Assembly (NCBI GenBank): GCA_034687125.1
Contig: JAQGBZ010000515.1
Span: 1-36,504, forward strand
Length of the DNA stretch: 36,504 bases
Direction of reading: 5' to 3'
From: Neelides folsomi
Taxonomy: Eukaryota > Arthropoda > Collembola > Neelipleona > Neelidae
Below, in pieces: positions 25,966-36,504 of the stretch. How positions within the stretch are numbered: position 1 is the stretch's first letter; the number at the start of each line of letters is the position of its first letter. The position numbers were made by a program, and so were the translations under genes. The notes under the pieces were generated by a model that was not told where the DNA came from, did not search any database, and saw only the letters and a program-made list of their open reading frames with translations.

Positions 25966-27242
25966 ATATGAAGCGGCTGAATCCTGATGCTTTCCGGTTT
26001 TTTAATAGAGAAATGTATAAATAAATCATTTTTTGAAGATGAGAAATGAGAACAATTAACAAGTTGGAGGTGTGTTCTGGATAACTGAATAATTAAAAAT
26101 TAAGCTTGAAAATAGATTTGTTATAGCCACTTGTATAACTATTTATCGGAAAATTATTGTAAATATGAGTATTTGCAAATATTTAAATATATTTTTATGC
26201 ACATGCCCACATTATTTGCATATATATTATAATACCTTACTTACCATTGTTCATTGCGTCATTAATTATGTCTAAACTACTGCAAATTGTATTTTCAAGT
26301 TTTAATAAGTCTCATAGAGAAGAATGCAATAACCTCACGTGAGGAATTGCAATTATAATTTTGCACGTTTATTTTACTTTTATCACATGCTAGAGAGATT
26401 TAAATATAATTTATGGAATAATTTAGCCCCAGAAATAGCAACATGAATTCAGGTATAGCATGATAATCAATTAAGATCATTAAAACAACTTTGCATTTTT
26501 TCATTGTTTTTGCTCAACTTTTCCAAAATCTTGTTTGTTTTGCCTTTATATTAAAAAGGAAGGTAGGGAATTATGTATCTATTAATAAATGCGCAGTACA
26601 TTCGCTACTCACAATATTACATTTTGTTTTTCAGTATGATCAACAATGAGGAAAACATTAAATTACTATAAGCCTTTTCCCAAACAGTCGTTCCTCCTAC
26701 GACTCACAAAATTGTTCAAACAAATTATCAATTTATCAGTCTTTAATAAAGCTTAATAAAAATGAACAAGGGTGTAGAAATGGCTTTATATAAATACTTT
26801 GTAAGCATGTAACATTGCTAAAAATTTTTCATATAAGGATGATAATTTACAACACCTACGCCACACCCGAGAAATAGTGTTTTATGTAATGCATGTTATT
26901 GTTATTCTACTATCTACAGGAGTAGTTGTATACCTAAACAATATATTTTTATAATGTATTTTGGTAGATACATACAAAAGAATACAAGAGATATAATGTA
27001 ATTCAATACATTTATTTCCCTATTAATGCTTATATTAATTAGGCAAAAGATCCTACTATGTTAATTGTTGTTTATTTCTATTTTGATGCTTAACTTCCTC
27101 TAAGCTTCGAGACTTGGTAAATAGAAATATCAAGTACAAGATACACATTGCCTTATAGGGTGAATGTATTATGACTTTAGTGAGTAATTATATATAAATT
27201 TCCTTTTCGCTAAATTCTCATCATAAAGGGGATTCCTCCCAG

Positions 27243-27308
27243 ACATCCTTAATTGAAAAGATATGCGTCGAATTTAAGTACAAATTAGCGGAGGCGTCGC
27301 GACGCTGA
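27243..27308 (+). other. Candidate terminal exon, plus strand
   Basis: After the acceptor CTCCCAG, 21 codons are open in phase 0 to TGA: TSLIEKICVEFKYKLAEA then SRR. The frame matches the phase-0 donor at 25084, which would give a peptide of about 46 aa. It ends inside the 12-bp palindrome at 27294..27305. The evidence is splice-site shape and open frame only. Confidence 0.2.
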
Positions 27309-28057
27309 ATCATACGCCAGTTAGTCTAACTTCACCAGTTAATTAGAGCATTCAAATATGCACCATCTTCCCATTACAATGAAGATTCATCATGCTCATG
27401 GGAATTTAATTAATGCAATTAAAACCACCGATTAAAATGTTTTTCTCAATGAATCCTAAGGTCAAAGATAATAAATTACAGAGTGCAAGTGAGACAGATG
27501 CGTAGCATGTTGAATATTAGAAAACTAATGAGTCTGACAAACAGTACAAGTACAACTAATAATTCTCACAATTCGGATATATATATTAGAGTATATGATG
27601 CAAGATAAAACGAATGAGCTTTTTTCTCGGTTTCATGATATCTCTATCTCCTAAACTCGGTTTTGGGGCTTTGCATTTAACAATTAGAGGAATTCAATCA
27701 ATTTCGTTTTTACGTCGCAGAATTAATTTAGAGTATGTGACATACTATTGAATACTATTACACATTAGTCTTTGCAAAAACAAATCTTTTCTATTAAAGA
27801 TTTTTTGCATTTCCAAATTATTGTTCATTGATACTGGTGCTTTGTGGATATACAAAATATGGTGAACATTGATACTGAACATTCAGTAAGTAGGGGAAGA
27901 TATGAGGAGATATGAGCACAATATGTTTAGTCGTGTTCTCATGGCCATCCAACGCGTCAATAATTTAGATTGGTATTATATGTAGTTGGGAATTAATTGG
28001 AAAATTTACTTAATTGTGGGAAATGCTATATAGAGTAAAATATGGTGTGAATATTAT

Positions 28058-28063
28058 TTTATT
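28058..28063 (-). terminator. Poly(A) signal AATAAA after the 28177 terminal exon
   Basis: Minus-strand AATAAA about 115 nt beyond the stop codon at 28177..28179. It supports that exon being a genuine last exon. Confidence 0.35.
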
Positions 28064-28176
28064 TAATATATGCAATGTACAAGTAACATAGGTATGTATT
28101 TATGAAACGCAGTATTCCTCTCCGTACAGAAGTAGATTCTAATCATAAATAAAGTAAAAATAAATTATTAATTTCC

Positions 28177-28281
28177 TTACAACTTGTTTCGTTTTCTTCT
28201 TTTAGAATCTTCTGTGTCATCAATCTTATCAAGATGCTCTTTCTCCTTTTCTTTGCTGCTCGAACTTTCTCCACTGCATTT
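28177..28281 (-). CDS. Probable 3'-terminal coding exon, Lys/Ser/Glu-rich tail, protein unknown
   Basis: On the minus strand a good acceptor (TTTAACAG) is followed in phase 0 by 34 codons and TAA. The peptide starts KCSGESSSSKEKEKEHLDK and ends with a basic, nuclear-signal-like RRKRNKL. The two other frames in the same span give less protein-like sequence. AATAAA follows about 115 nt after the stop, on the same strand, as expected for a last exon. No upstream exon is certain. Candidates are a short phase-0 ATG exon at 31722..31769 and whatever ends at the GTAAGT donor near 36499, which would imply an intron of about 8.2 kb. I do not recognise the protein. It could also be a chance open frame, since it is short. 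Confidence 0.45.
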   Translation of the reverse strand, partial: KCSGESSSSKEKEKEHLDKIDDTEDSKRRKRNKL

Positions 28282-28839
28282 CTGTTAAAGAAACAAAACG
28301 TCAATTGACATTTTATTTACGCATCTACAGGTATAGTGCACTTGATATTTATGACATTAATTATTCGTTAATTCATTATGATATAAAGTAAAGTACTGTT
28401 ATAAATATTGCATAAACAGTAAATATACCCATTAGATTTAGAATCTATAAGTACAATTTACCCACCTAAGATGTTTATAATTATTTCTGGATGCTTAATG
28501 GATTTAACCGGAAAGGTCTGCTTTGGACAATTCTTATCTTTTATTCCTATCTCTTTAATGAATTGCGTGAATCTACATTCATTTATTAATAACTGTTATA
28601 AACCACACGTACTTATTATTTTATATCCATTTGGTTATTTGCTTAAACCAAGTTAAACAAGAAAATTTTAATAATATCTTAAAGTGTATTGTTTCAACAT
28701 ATGTTATTACATTATATTGGAATTGGTGGTGACCAAATGTCTCTCACATTCAGTTTCACTAATCGTTCTTCAGTTTGCATTTGTCTCCAAATACGCAATA
28801 TCTTAATATAAAAGGTTGTGCAAATAAGAGATGATACCT

Positions 28840-28863
28840 GGTAGGTTTAATGGTAGGTTTAAT
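28840..28863. repeat. 12-bp tandem duplication
   Basis: GGTAGGTTTAAT is present twice head to tail, a recent-looking slippage duplication in non-coding DNA. Confidence 0.5.
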
Positions 28864-31721
28864 GTAGATACTAAAATTACAATTAAAGGCATGTATTTAA
28901 AGAATGAAAGCCTAAAACAGATCAAACAATGATCAGTAAATAACTCCAGAAAAGTTTTAAAAAATAGAATAAAATTTTAATGTAACAAAAATAGAGAAAA
29001 TATATTACCACATTAAAATGATAATTCAATAGGCAAACATAGAAAAAAGTAAATTTTAGAAATATCAAGGGTTAATAAAACAGCTTGAAGATTTAGGATT
29101 TAAATGTAAAATGGGTATAAAGGGTGAAAATATGTTGAAAGCATCAACGCATCTTCTTTGTCTCTCGAGTGCACTCAATTGAATGTTTACAATTGAATTG
29201 ACGCATGACGTGGAGAAATATAAAAATGCATTATCCATACCATTATCTGGCTAAAAGTGGCCAAAATTGGCAAGTCTTCACTCTTTCATCTCTAATTCTC
29301 CAACATATCGCTCATACTTATTTTTTTATCTTTCAAGTGATCTGTAATTCAATTTTAGAAGCATCAACAAAGAGATCAATCGCATCTCATAATATACAGT
29401 AGTAGATTGAGGTGATGAACTTTCGTACCTCAACATATATGCTTGACCATGTCTTGGAAATCTCAAATGGGATTTGGAGTGTTAGATCTCGATTAGTGCT
29501 CAATCTACGACGCAGATGGTTCATATAAAAGATGAGAATGTTTGGAGATTGGTTGGGAATTGGGTTAACGGAAACAAGGAACCCATTAAGATTCCATTTA
29601 TCTCAAGGGGCTCTGTAAAAATAGCTAATCAAATCTTCGACATCTTCTCACCATATCCAATCAAACTGTCAAAGGCGCAAAAAGGAAATGTTATGATTCT
29701 TATGATTTCCACGTCCCTACTTTACAAACAATAACATACGGAGTACGACGGAGATCACCATCAAATCAAATAAGAATAGAATCAATTTAAAATCTATTAT
29801 ATTAAAATCTACTGCGCTTTTGAATCAAGAAAAAATGACGGCCCCAAGCTGTCTGATGGCTCAGCGTGCGTAGGAATATCACATAAATTGCGACATTACA
29901 TGTAAAAATTGTACGTGAAATTGCCATAAAAATTCCTTGTAGTAAGACTCTCGAGAAAAAACATTTCTCAATAAAATCAACATTAAATCTTCAATAATGT
30001 CACATTAGTTTTTTAAATTGATAGTTTTACATCATGATGTAATTTATCATAGTTATATGATTTCAAATAACTAAATATTATCAACAACATCGGTATATGA
30101 TTTTAAAAATATGCACGGAGGGATTTAACCTACCCTAACTCAATGAGCCAAAAACTTTTACAAATAGAGCAAAAAGAATATCATTTCTAAAAATGTTTTT
30201 CTAAAAATAATTGAAAATTTGGATATGATATCAATAATCTTTACTTTTTACGTTTTAAGCCTAGGGGTTAAAATGCCTTAAGGAAATTCAAAGAAATAAA
30301 TAATGTAAGGTTCTCATTTGGCAAACTATTCGAAGCCCGCTGAAATGAAAAGCAAAGTGACAGAGGTTTAACACCGAGAGTAAAAAGCCGTGTGGATTTT
30401 TGGGATAATTTCCAAAATTCTCGTATATTACTGGATTATCTACGCTACAAATATAGACATACTACTTAACTAACATTAAGTATAGTATATGTAAATATAC
30501 TTCTTGCTTAAATTTCAATTGGTACAAATACTAAAAATAAAATTCAAGAATGATATAACAATCCGATCCTGAACAAGTTCCTTAAGGAAAATACAAAAAT
30601 ATCTTTCATCTATATATTTTTATATAAAAGGAATACCAAAAGCTTTCACTATAAAAATTACTTGAAGTACCTAAAAACTTACATCTTTGAGTTCAAAACC
30701 ATCACACTATGTATATTTACATTGTATGTATTCAACATGACTTTAATCTAATTTTAGTAAAATGGTGTTTATTTTAAAACTACACTCTATACCACGCACG
30801 TCAAACTCCTTCTTTCAATATTGTGCTAATAATTCTGTTCCTTGAGTCTCATTCTGTTCAAGTTAAAAGCAATAGTTTGAATGCCTATTCCAAACGGCGA
30901 CAGCTCGTCTGCCGTTTCTGTCACCTTTCAAATTTTTCTACTTGGGAGGAAATAAAAAGTCATTTTTTATTCGTAGGTTTATAACACAAGCCGCACGATC
31001 CCAACTCGTTCCATTACCATTTAAATATTATAGCAAATTTTTATATCAAAGATCTTTGAGAGAGATTAAACCCTTCGTAGTTACACTTTAACAAAATAAA
31101 AGAATAAATATTTCTGATCCCTATACTTTTTACATGTGGTTTTTTTACTCCTTTAGTGAGATTTCTCTTGACACTTCAATTTCCATTCTACTTGAGCTTA
31201 TAAATTCCACCTACCTGCACCTTATTTTGGAAAATAATGAAGGAGAGGCAGGTGTTCATTTATCTCCACATCTCATTGCTGCTTCTACCTACATTCATTT
31301 TTACCATACAATAAAAATCAAGAGCTTCTCATCGCTCCCGCCTACGATTCAATGCCCCTATTTGAGCTGGAAAGGCTTAGAAAGGAGCGAAGAAGTCATT
31401 GATAGAGATAACCTCAGCATCAAAAAGTTCCATTCCTAAATGGAACTCGGTATGCGGGTTGAAGGTGCTCAATGGTAATTTCCCACAATTTGAATATGTA
31501 TCTGACTCATCCAATATTTATGTAATTGAAAAATGAGGTGAATCATCTTTAATTTCGCCAATTAACTATTTAATATCATTCAAATGAGGGTAAAAGTGAA
31601 TAGAAAAAATCCAACATTTTACTTCTGAGCTACGATCATATAATTAATTACGCAGGAGTTATTAATCACAATGATGTACGTAGTGAACTTTGTACTCTGC
31701 GTACGTGTCTTATTTACTTAC

Positions 31722-31769
31722 GTATGAGGGTTTGTTTTTGACGTTAAAGAAGTAAACGTCAATTAACAT
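31722..31769 (-). other. Candidate short first coding exon (16 codons)
   Basis: On the minus strand an ATG directly after an in-frame TAA opens MLIDVYFFNVKNKPSY and reaches a strong donor, GTAAGTAA, in phase 0, compatible with the phase-0 acceptor at 28281. A 48-nt open frame is not rare by chance, and the same bases form the 8-bp inverted repeat TTGACGTT/AACGTCAA, so the site may instead be regulatory. Confidence 0.2.
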
Positions 31770-32139
31770 TTATTTGGGGTAAGCTTGTACGTAGTTATCA
31801 ATAACACAAAACATGGAAAATTATGCAATTCTTGTTTCTTGCTTAATTATACTTATTAACAATATTCATGAATCATTCATTACATTTGATAAATGATGTG
31901 TATTTTTTAATCCTCTACTTTTTTGCAAATAACCTGTAATTTGATTCTATGAGTCATTCATAGTTGAATTTAGCCCTTCTTTGATAAAAATGAGTTTAAA
32001 ATGAATGAAAAGGTTTTAAGGTCATGCCGCTCGTGGAGTCATCAAGAAAGAAAATTATGAGATGTGATTCTCTCCATGACAGAACCTGAAGTGACACAAG
32101 GCCAGGGAAGAGATAGTTTATGTAAGAAGGGAACTTAAT

Positions 32140-32560
32140 CCGAACGTCCGCCCGTCAACATCCCGAAAGTATACCAAGGGAGGGCCCTAAGAGAAAGCCC
32201 TGAATATGAGACCGAAGCGTAATGCGTATAAAAACCAACTCTCTTCTTAGAGACTCATTGGTGCGGAAGAAATTTGCGAAGAGATGAATGGGAGAATTTG
32301 GGTTTGGTGATGTTGATACGGCTGGTTTGCTCTCCGCCTTTAGATGATCCTGGTGGATGACTCCGCGGGCCAGATGCCTTCCGCGGCCCAAATTCTCCCT
32401 CGGCCCAATCACCATCAGGAAAGTGCAAAGGGTGAGACACGTGGAAAGGGAGAAGAAAATTCTCCGTTCGTGACGGGCCCTTTCTCCATTACGTCACCGT
32501 TGCTCCACTCTCACCCGCCACGTGGAGTAAATCGATCCACATCGTAAAAACTCGCATCCC
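32140..32560. promoter_or_regulatory. GC-rich regulatory island with E-boxes and CRE-like site
   Basis: The richest G+C block in the right half of the window. It holds CACGTG at 32438..32443 and 32519..32524, TTACGTCA at 32489..32496, and the TATA/initiator pair at its left side. Another TTACGTCA lies outside at 32778..32785. Open frames on both strands here are mutually overlapping and unrecognised, so I read the island as a promoter or enhancer, not as a gene body. Confidence 0.45.
32227..32260 (+). promoter_or_regulatory. Candidate core promoter: TATA box plus initiator-like motif
   Basis: TATAAAA at 32227..32233 lies 30 bp before the A of TCATTG (32255..32260), close to the arthropod initiator consensus. 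It sits at the upstream part of a GC-rich island. A plus-strand transcript from here would run through several short open frames, including one from 32344 that reaches a GGTGAG donor near 32431; its coding status is unknown. Confidence 0.4.
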
Positions 32561-34585
32561 GCTCTTTCCCTCTTCTTACTTATTTGAACAATCACGTAAT
32601 TCCTGCCACACTCAGATAGACTTTTATGGCTCATCTCAACATTCCCACCCGGTCCGTTTCTTTATGACACTTCTTCGACGCTTCGACCCAAATTTATAAT
32701 ATTACTTTACGACCCATTCTCTATCTCCTAATGAATCGTGTTTGATTTCCATAACAGAATTGAGTCCACTATTCCCCTTACGTCATGGTTGAATGGTGTG
32801 CTTTTACCTAAAACAAACATATTTAGAATGACCATAGAAGTCATTAAATCATTTTACTCTCATGCTAAATGGTTTATTAGTTATTAAATTTACTCAACGC
32901 CTGTCTAAATCCTTTATCTGTTCCTCAGCCCAAATTAATTCTGAAAACGAACGAGGCGTTTTGAGAGTTAAAATTATGAATGTAACTATTATCTATGAGG
33001 AAAGTTTGGGAATAACTCCAATGAAAACAAGAACAAAGTGGATTAAAGGGACAGAAAAACAAATCACTGGTCTTCAAATGTGTACAATTTTATACAACCA
33101 AATACATTGAAACTTATATAATTGTACCTACTATAGGTAATGTAACTTCTATTTATAGTTGATACTCTACTCTACATTGTATTTGTACATTCATATACTA
33201 AATATTACATACAAGTAATGTATGCATAAACAATGTAATATCCTACTTGTCGCAAATCCAGTCAGGTAAATAGATTCACGGATGTAATTGAGTAATTTCC
33301 TATTTCCAATAATATCAGATAAAAAATTGAATTTTATAACTACGTAAATAAAATGCAGATTATGTAAATACAGCCCATAAATGAAATTTTGTTCATTTTC
33401 CGCATGTCCACCTTCACATTAAACCTATAGAATTTATTTATCTCATTAAATGGCCATAATCACCAATTTAAGAATTTTTAATGTTTCTTATTTTACGTTC
33501 AGTACGCACATTACATTATGCATTTACAAGATGAATTAATTTAATGGAGGGATTCAAAATGCAATGCCATGTCATTCTTTGAGTTTATTTTACATAAGTC
33601 TATATAAGACTTATTTTGCTAAATAAGAAGACATTTCTGATTAATTCAAATGAAGAAATAAAATTATTTTCGAGCCAGTTGGTCTGGCCCGACTCGGCCA
33701 TAAATGAATTATAAGTTTCATTCATTAAAGTCCAAATGTGGAATTTCATTCATTCTTCATCTCATCTTTAACGAAGAGTATGTATAAACTCTATTTTATA
33801 TTAAATATAGAATATTCCAATGCTTTTATACTACAAAGTTTGTACTATATACCAAGGCTTTAAAAACATCCATACATACAATTTATATACAATGCTCTGA
33901 AGTGTTATGATTTATTAAAATTTTCATGCATCATGTTAAATTAATTCAAATTTTTATATAAAAATATAAGTATACATTTATATGATTAAATGTTAAAGTT
34001 AAGATGAATAATCTAAAATAGAATTACAGATAGAATATAAAAGATGCATAAATTTACTAAAGAGAAGAGATAAATATTTAAAGAACGAGTAAAATGTTGT
34101 GCAAATTTTCTATATTGTAATTGTGAGCAAAAAGGGTGAATTCTTAATTCTCCAATAAATTACAAAATTCCAAAATTGTATGCTAATTATATGAAATGAA
34201 CTCTTGGTTAAAGGACTTTAGTATCATTGTGTATGAATTCCTTTTCCTAGCTTGCCCATTATAAATAAATACATAGCATTACTTATTATGCATCTAACAA
34301 GGAATGGGAGAATTTGGTTTAACAGGTGTTCTTGAATGATTCATGACATAATAATTATCGGACTGTCTTTGTAACTATATTTTGCAAGCCGGTGGTTATG
34401 AAGAAGATGCGAGCAAATGGAACAAAAAGAATCGCATCTGTCGGTGGAAAAAAGTTCTCTCTGCCATCATGTCTACCAAACCAATCTGTTTACAACTTCT
34501 AATAAATTTATTCTTATTCAGTCATTCATATTTATATTACTTCCATTCATCCCATACTCCTTTTTCAATTTTTACATCTTTTCAT

Positions 34586-34664
34586 AAAACAATAAATTAA
34601 AGGTCTTACATTTAGTATTTCGAAATTACAAGGGTTTAAAGGGTAAAAAACAATAAATTAAAGG
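34586..34664. repeat. 18-bp direct repeat, 61 bp apart
   Basis: AAAACAATAAATTAAAGG occurs at 34586..34603 and again at 34647..34664. It is AT-rich, so it may be a small local duplication with no function. Confidence 0.45.
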
Positions 34665-36493
34665 GTATATAGTACTTTACATAATTATATGGTACCTATT
34701 TTTATATACAGGTATTAGGTATAGGTATAAATTAACTCTTTAGTTTGCATTATAAATTGTATATTAGTTATATTTTGATTAGGGATCATATATTTATCTC
34801 TAAAATTGAATCGATAGAATATTTAAGATAATGACATTGATCGTTTTGAGTTTTGGGTTGGGTGTGAAATATTATTTGCATTATAACCCTAATATATTCG
34901 ATAAATAATTAAACTAGAGTAAAATAGAGTCGCAGAACTTTTGTGAAAATGGAACTGCGTTGGTGTATTTTGACGCCAAAATGGAATATTTGTTTAGATA
35001 TAGTTATATAAATGTCAAAAGTTTTGATAAATTTCTTATATAAATATTTAAACATACTATATATTATATTGTTATTTTCCCACACACATGTTTATTCGCA
35101 TACGTCGTGGGCGTAAGATGATAAGACGTGTGCGGATGTGATGTGCGAATGAATGAAGCGGAACAGAAGACTTTTCCTCCAAATTTCGCCCCCTTCATTT
35201 ATTACTCCACTACGCCTCAGAAAATTCCTTTATTGTCAAACAATGGATAATCTTTCAACCCCTCAAGTTAATCCTCAAATAGGAGTTCTTGAGACGCACT
35301 TAATCTTTTATATCTTCGGATGATAATGAATTAAAGTGTTGTTAAATATTCATCCCAATTGAATCAATGGTCTTTTGTGACAAGCCTCAATATTTATTGT
35401 TCAAGTAAACAATAACAAAAATTAACCAATCAAAATGTTATTGTACCTGTTACCTATATATTGAAATACAAATTAAATATGGTAAAGGCGTGTAATATTG
35501 AGCAATGCAACAATTCTCTATCAAGAATTAGCCGAATTATTTGTTTGTGCCGAATGTACGATCCAGAATTAATGTATAATTTGAATTGCGTACGTAGGCA
35601 ATTCATCTACGACTTACTTTTACTATTTGCTGATTGAATAAATTTTCGTTCAATCTATTTAAAGTTGAATGTATTTTGATTTGATCGACATTTTAATGCG
35701 TACATTTTCATATGTAGAGGCATTATATTCATACTTACATTCTTACGTACACACAAGAATATTTTAAGTATATATAAGCAAATATATCTCTGAGTGTATT
35801 CTATATATCATTGTAACTTGTTTATTTGTGATTATAAATTATTTACTCGTATATTTAAATGAGATCTATTGTAGAGTGTATGGAAGTCTAATTGTTTGCA
35901 TGCTAGCCATAATGTTTATTTACTTTCTCGAATTATTGCAAATATCAAGAAGTCCTAAGAGAAATTATGATTTTACGAATGAATTCATTCACAGATAGAA
36001 GATCTGAAGAAAGCAACAACGCAGTTGTAAAGTAGCATGTATTTTACTAGATAAATAGACTATAAAGCCTTTAAGGCTCAACTGCGACTCTTCTTCGTGT
36101 TTGGTCAAACGGGACAAGAAGAAATGAATTTTCAACTTTCTCTGTCGTATTTAAGTAACTTTCATCCTTTCCACCTTGAAATTTAAATTAGAAAGGGGTT
36201 TTTTCGTTTCATCTTTATCCTCAAAATAGAACATTTCCTTTCTTCGTTTCTCTTATTATAAATAAAAAAATATCAGTGTGAGTAAAGTTTAGTATAGTAA
36301 TGAGACAAGATATAAATATAAGATCATTTTTCTAAAAAAAGCAAGATGTGCAAATTATAATACCAATACTTTTCATTTGTTGTGAATGGGATAAAAATAC
36401 ATTTTCTAAATGATTGGCCTGAATAAAATACTGGGAGGCCATTTTCAATTGCATCAATGGAGAAAAGCCATGTAATGCATTTAATATAGGAAA

Positions 36494-36499
36494 ACTTAC
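36494..36499 (-). other. Consensus splice donor at the right edge (minus strand)
   Basis: The minus strand reads ATATC followed by GTAAGT. Only five bases of possible exon are in the window, so it cannot be judged as coding. It is the natural candidate for the upstream partner of the terminal exon at 28177..28281. Confidence 0.3.
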
Positions 36500-36504
36500 G
36501 ATAT

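Larger units (their letters stand above)
28282..36493. other. Probable long intron or intergenic DNA
   Basis: If the minus-strand terminal exon at 28177 joins the donor at the right edge, this whole span is one intron. Apart from the GC-rich island at 32.1-32.6 kb and a milder GC-richer patch at 35.09-35.22 kb, it is AT-rich. Open frames at 29516..29734 and 31134..31439 (plus) are unrecognised and lack coding character. Confidence 0.4.

Noticed and set aside
29516..29734. 72-codon plus-strand open frame
   Set aside because: No homology, no splice or promoter context, and length within chance expectation for a 36-kb window.
31134..31439. 101-codon plus-strand open frame
   Set aside because: Longest frame of the right half, but composition is typical of translated AT-rich non-coding DNA and no domain or signal is evident.
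32155..32440. Two overlapping minus-strand frames of 61 and 86 codons
   Set aside because: They overlap each other and a plus-strand frame in a GC-rich island; no frame stands out as coding.

Overview
The window reads as nuclear DNA of an invertebrate, probably an arthropod. It is AT-rich with few genes, and the genes are cut by short GT-AG introns. A parasitic copepod such as a salmon louse would fit the base composition and protein flavour, but that is inference. There is no bacterial-type gene organisation, no recognisable transposase or viral gene, and no CRISPR array.

Four protein genes could be assembled exon by exon. The first 9.3 kb holds a compact cluster. CK2 beta (minus strand, 3235..4531, complete, 221 aa) is divergent from a PPIL3-type cyclophilin (plus strand, 5418..6672, complete, 161 aa) across an 886-bp GC-rich gap. 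PPIL3 converges tail to tail on a PHYHD1-like Fe(II)/2-oxoglutarate dioxygenase (minus strand, 6893..9308, first coding exon not found), with only 220 bp between stop codons and overlapping poly(A) signals. About 5.5 kb of AT-rich DNA without a supported gene follows. Next comes an R4-family regulator of G-protein signalling (minus strand, 14845..20436, four coding exons, 190 aa), whose 5' leader seems to carry a short uORF and a perfect hairpin.

From 20.6 kb to the end, the only fairly convincing coding piece is a phase-0 terminal exon on the minus strand (28177..28281, lysine/serine-rich tail). Its upstream exons may lie at or beyond the right edge, where a GTAAGT donor sits on the minus strand. 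The rest is AT-rich DNA with GC-richer islands (about 360-760, 17.1-17.3 kb, 23.5-25.1 kb, 25.75-25.97 kb, 32.1-32.6 kb) that look like regulatory modules or isolated exons. The 32.2-kb island has a TATA box 30 bp ahead of an initiator-like motif, two CACGTG E-boxes and a CRE-like site.

The recognised genes are ordinary conserved cell-biology genes: kinase regulatory subunit, spliceosome-associated prolyl isomerase, 2OG oxygenase and G-protein GAP. I see no pathway linking them and no clear new biological system. The best leads are the structured RGS leader, hairpins in PPIL3 introns, an orphan four-cysteine ORF beside tRNA-promoter-like relics, isolated exon-like segments with good splice signals, and several palindrome-rich candidate regulatory elements. 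All exon models come from reading by eye; no alignment or transcript evidence was available.
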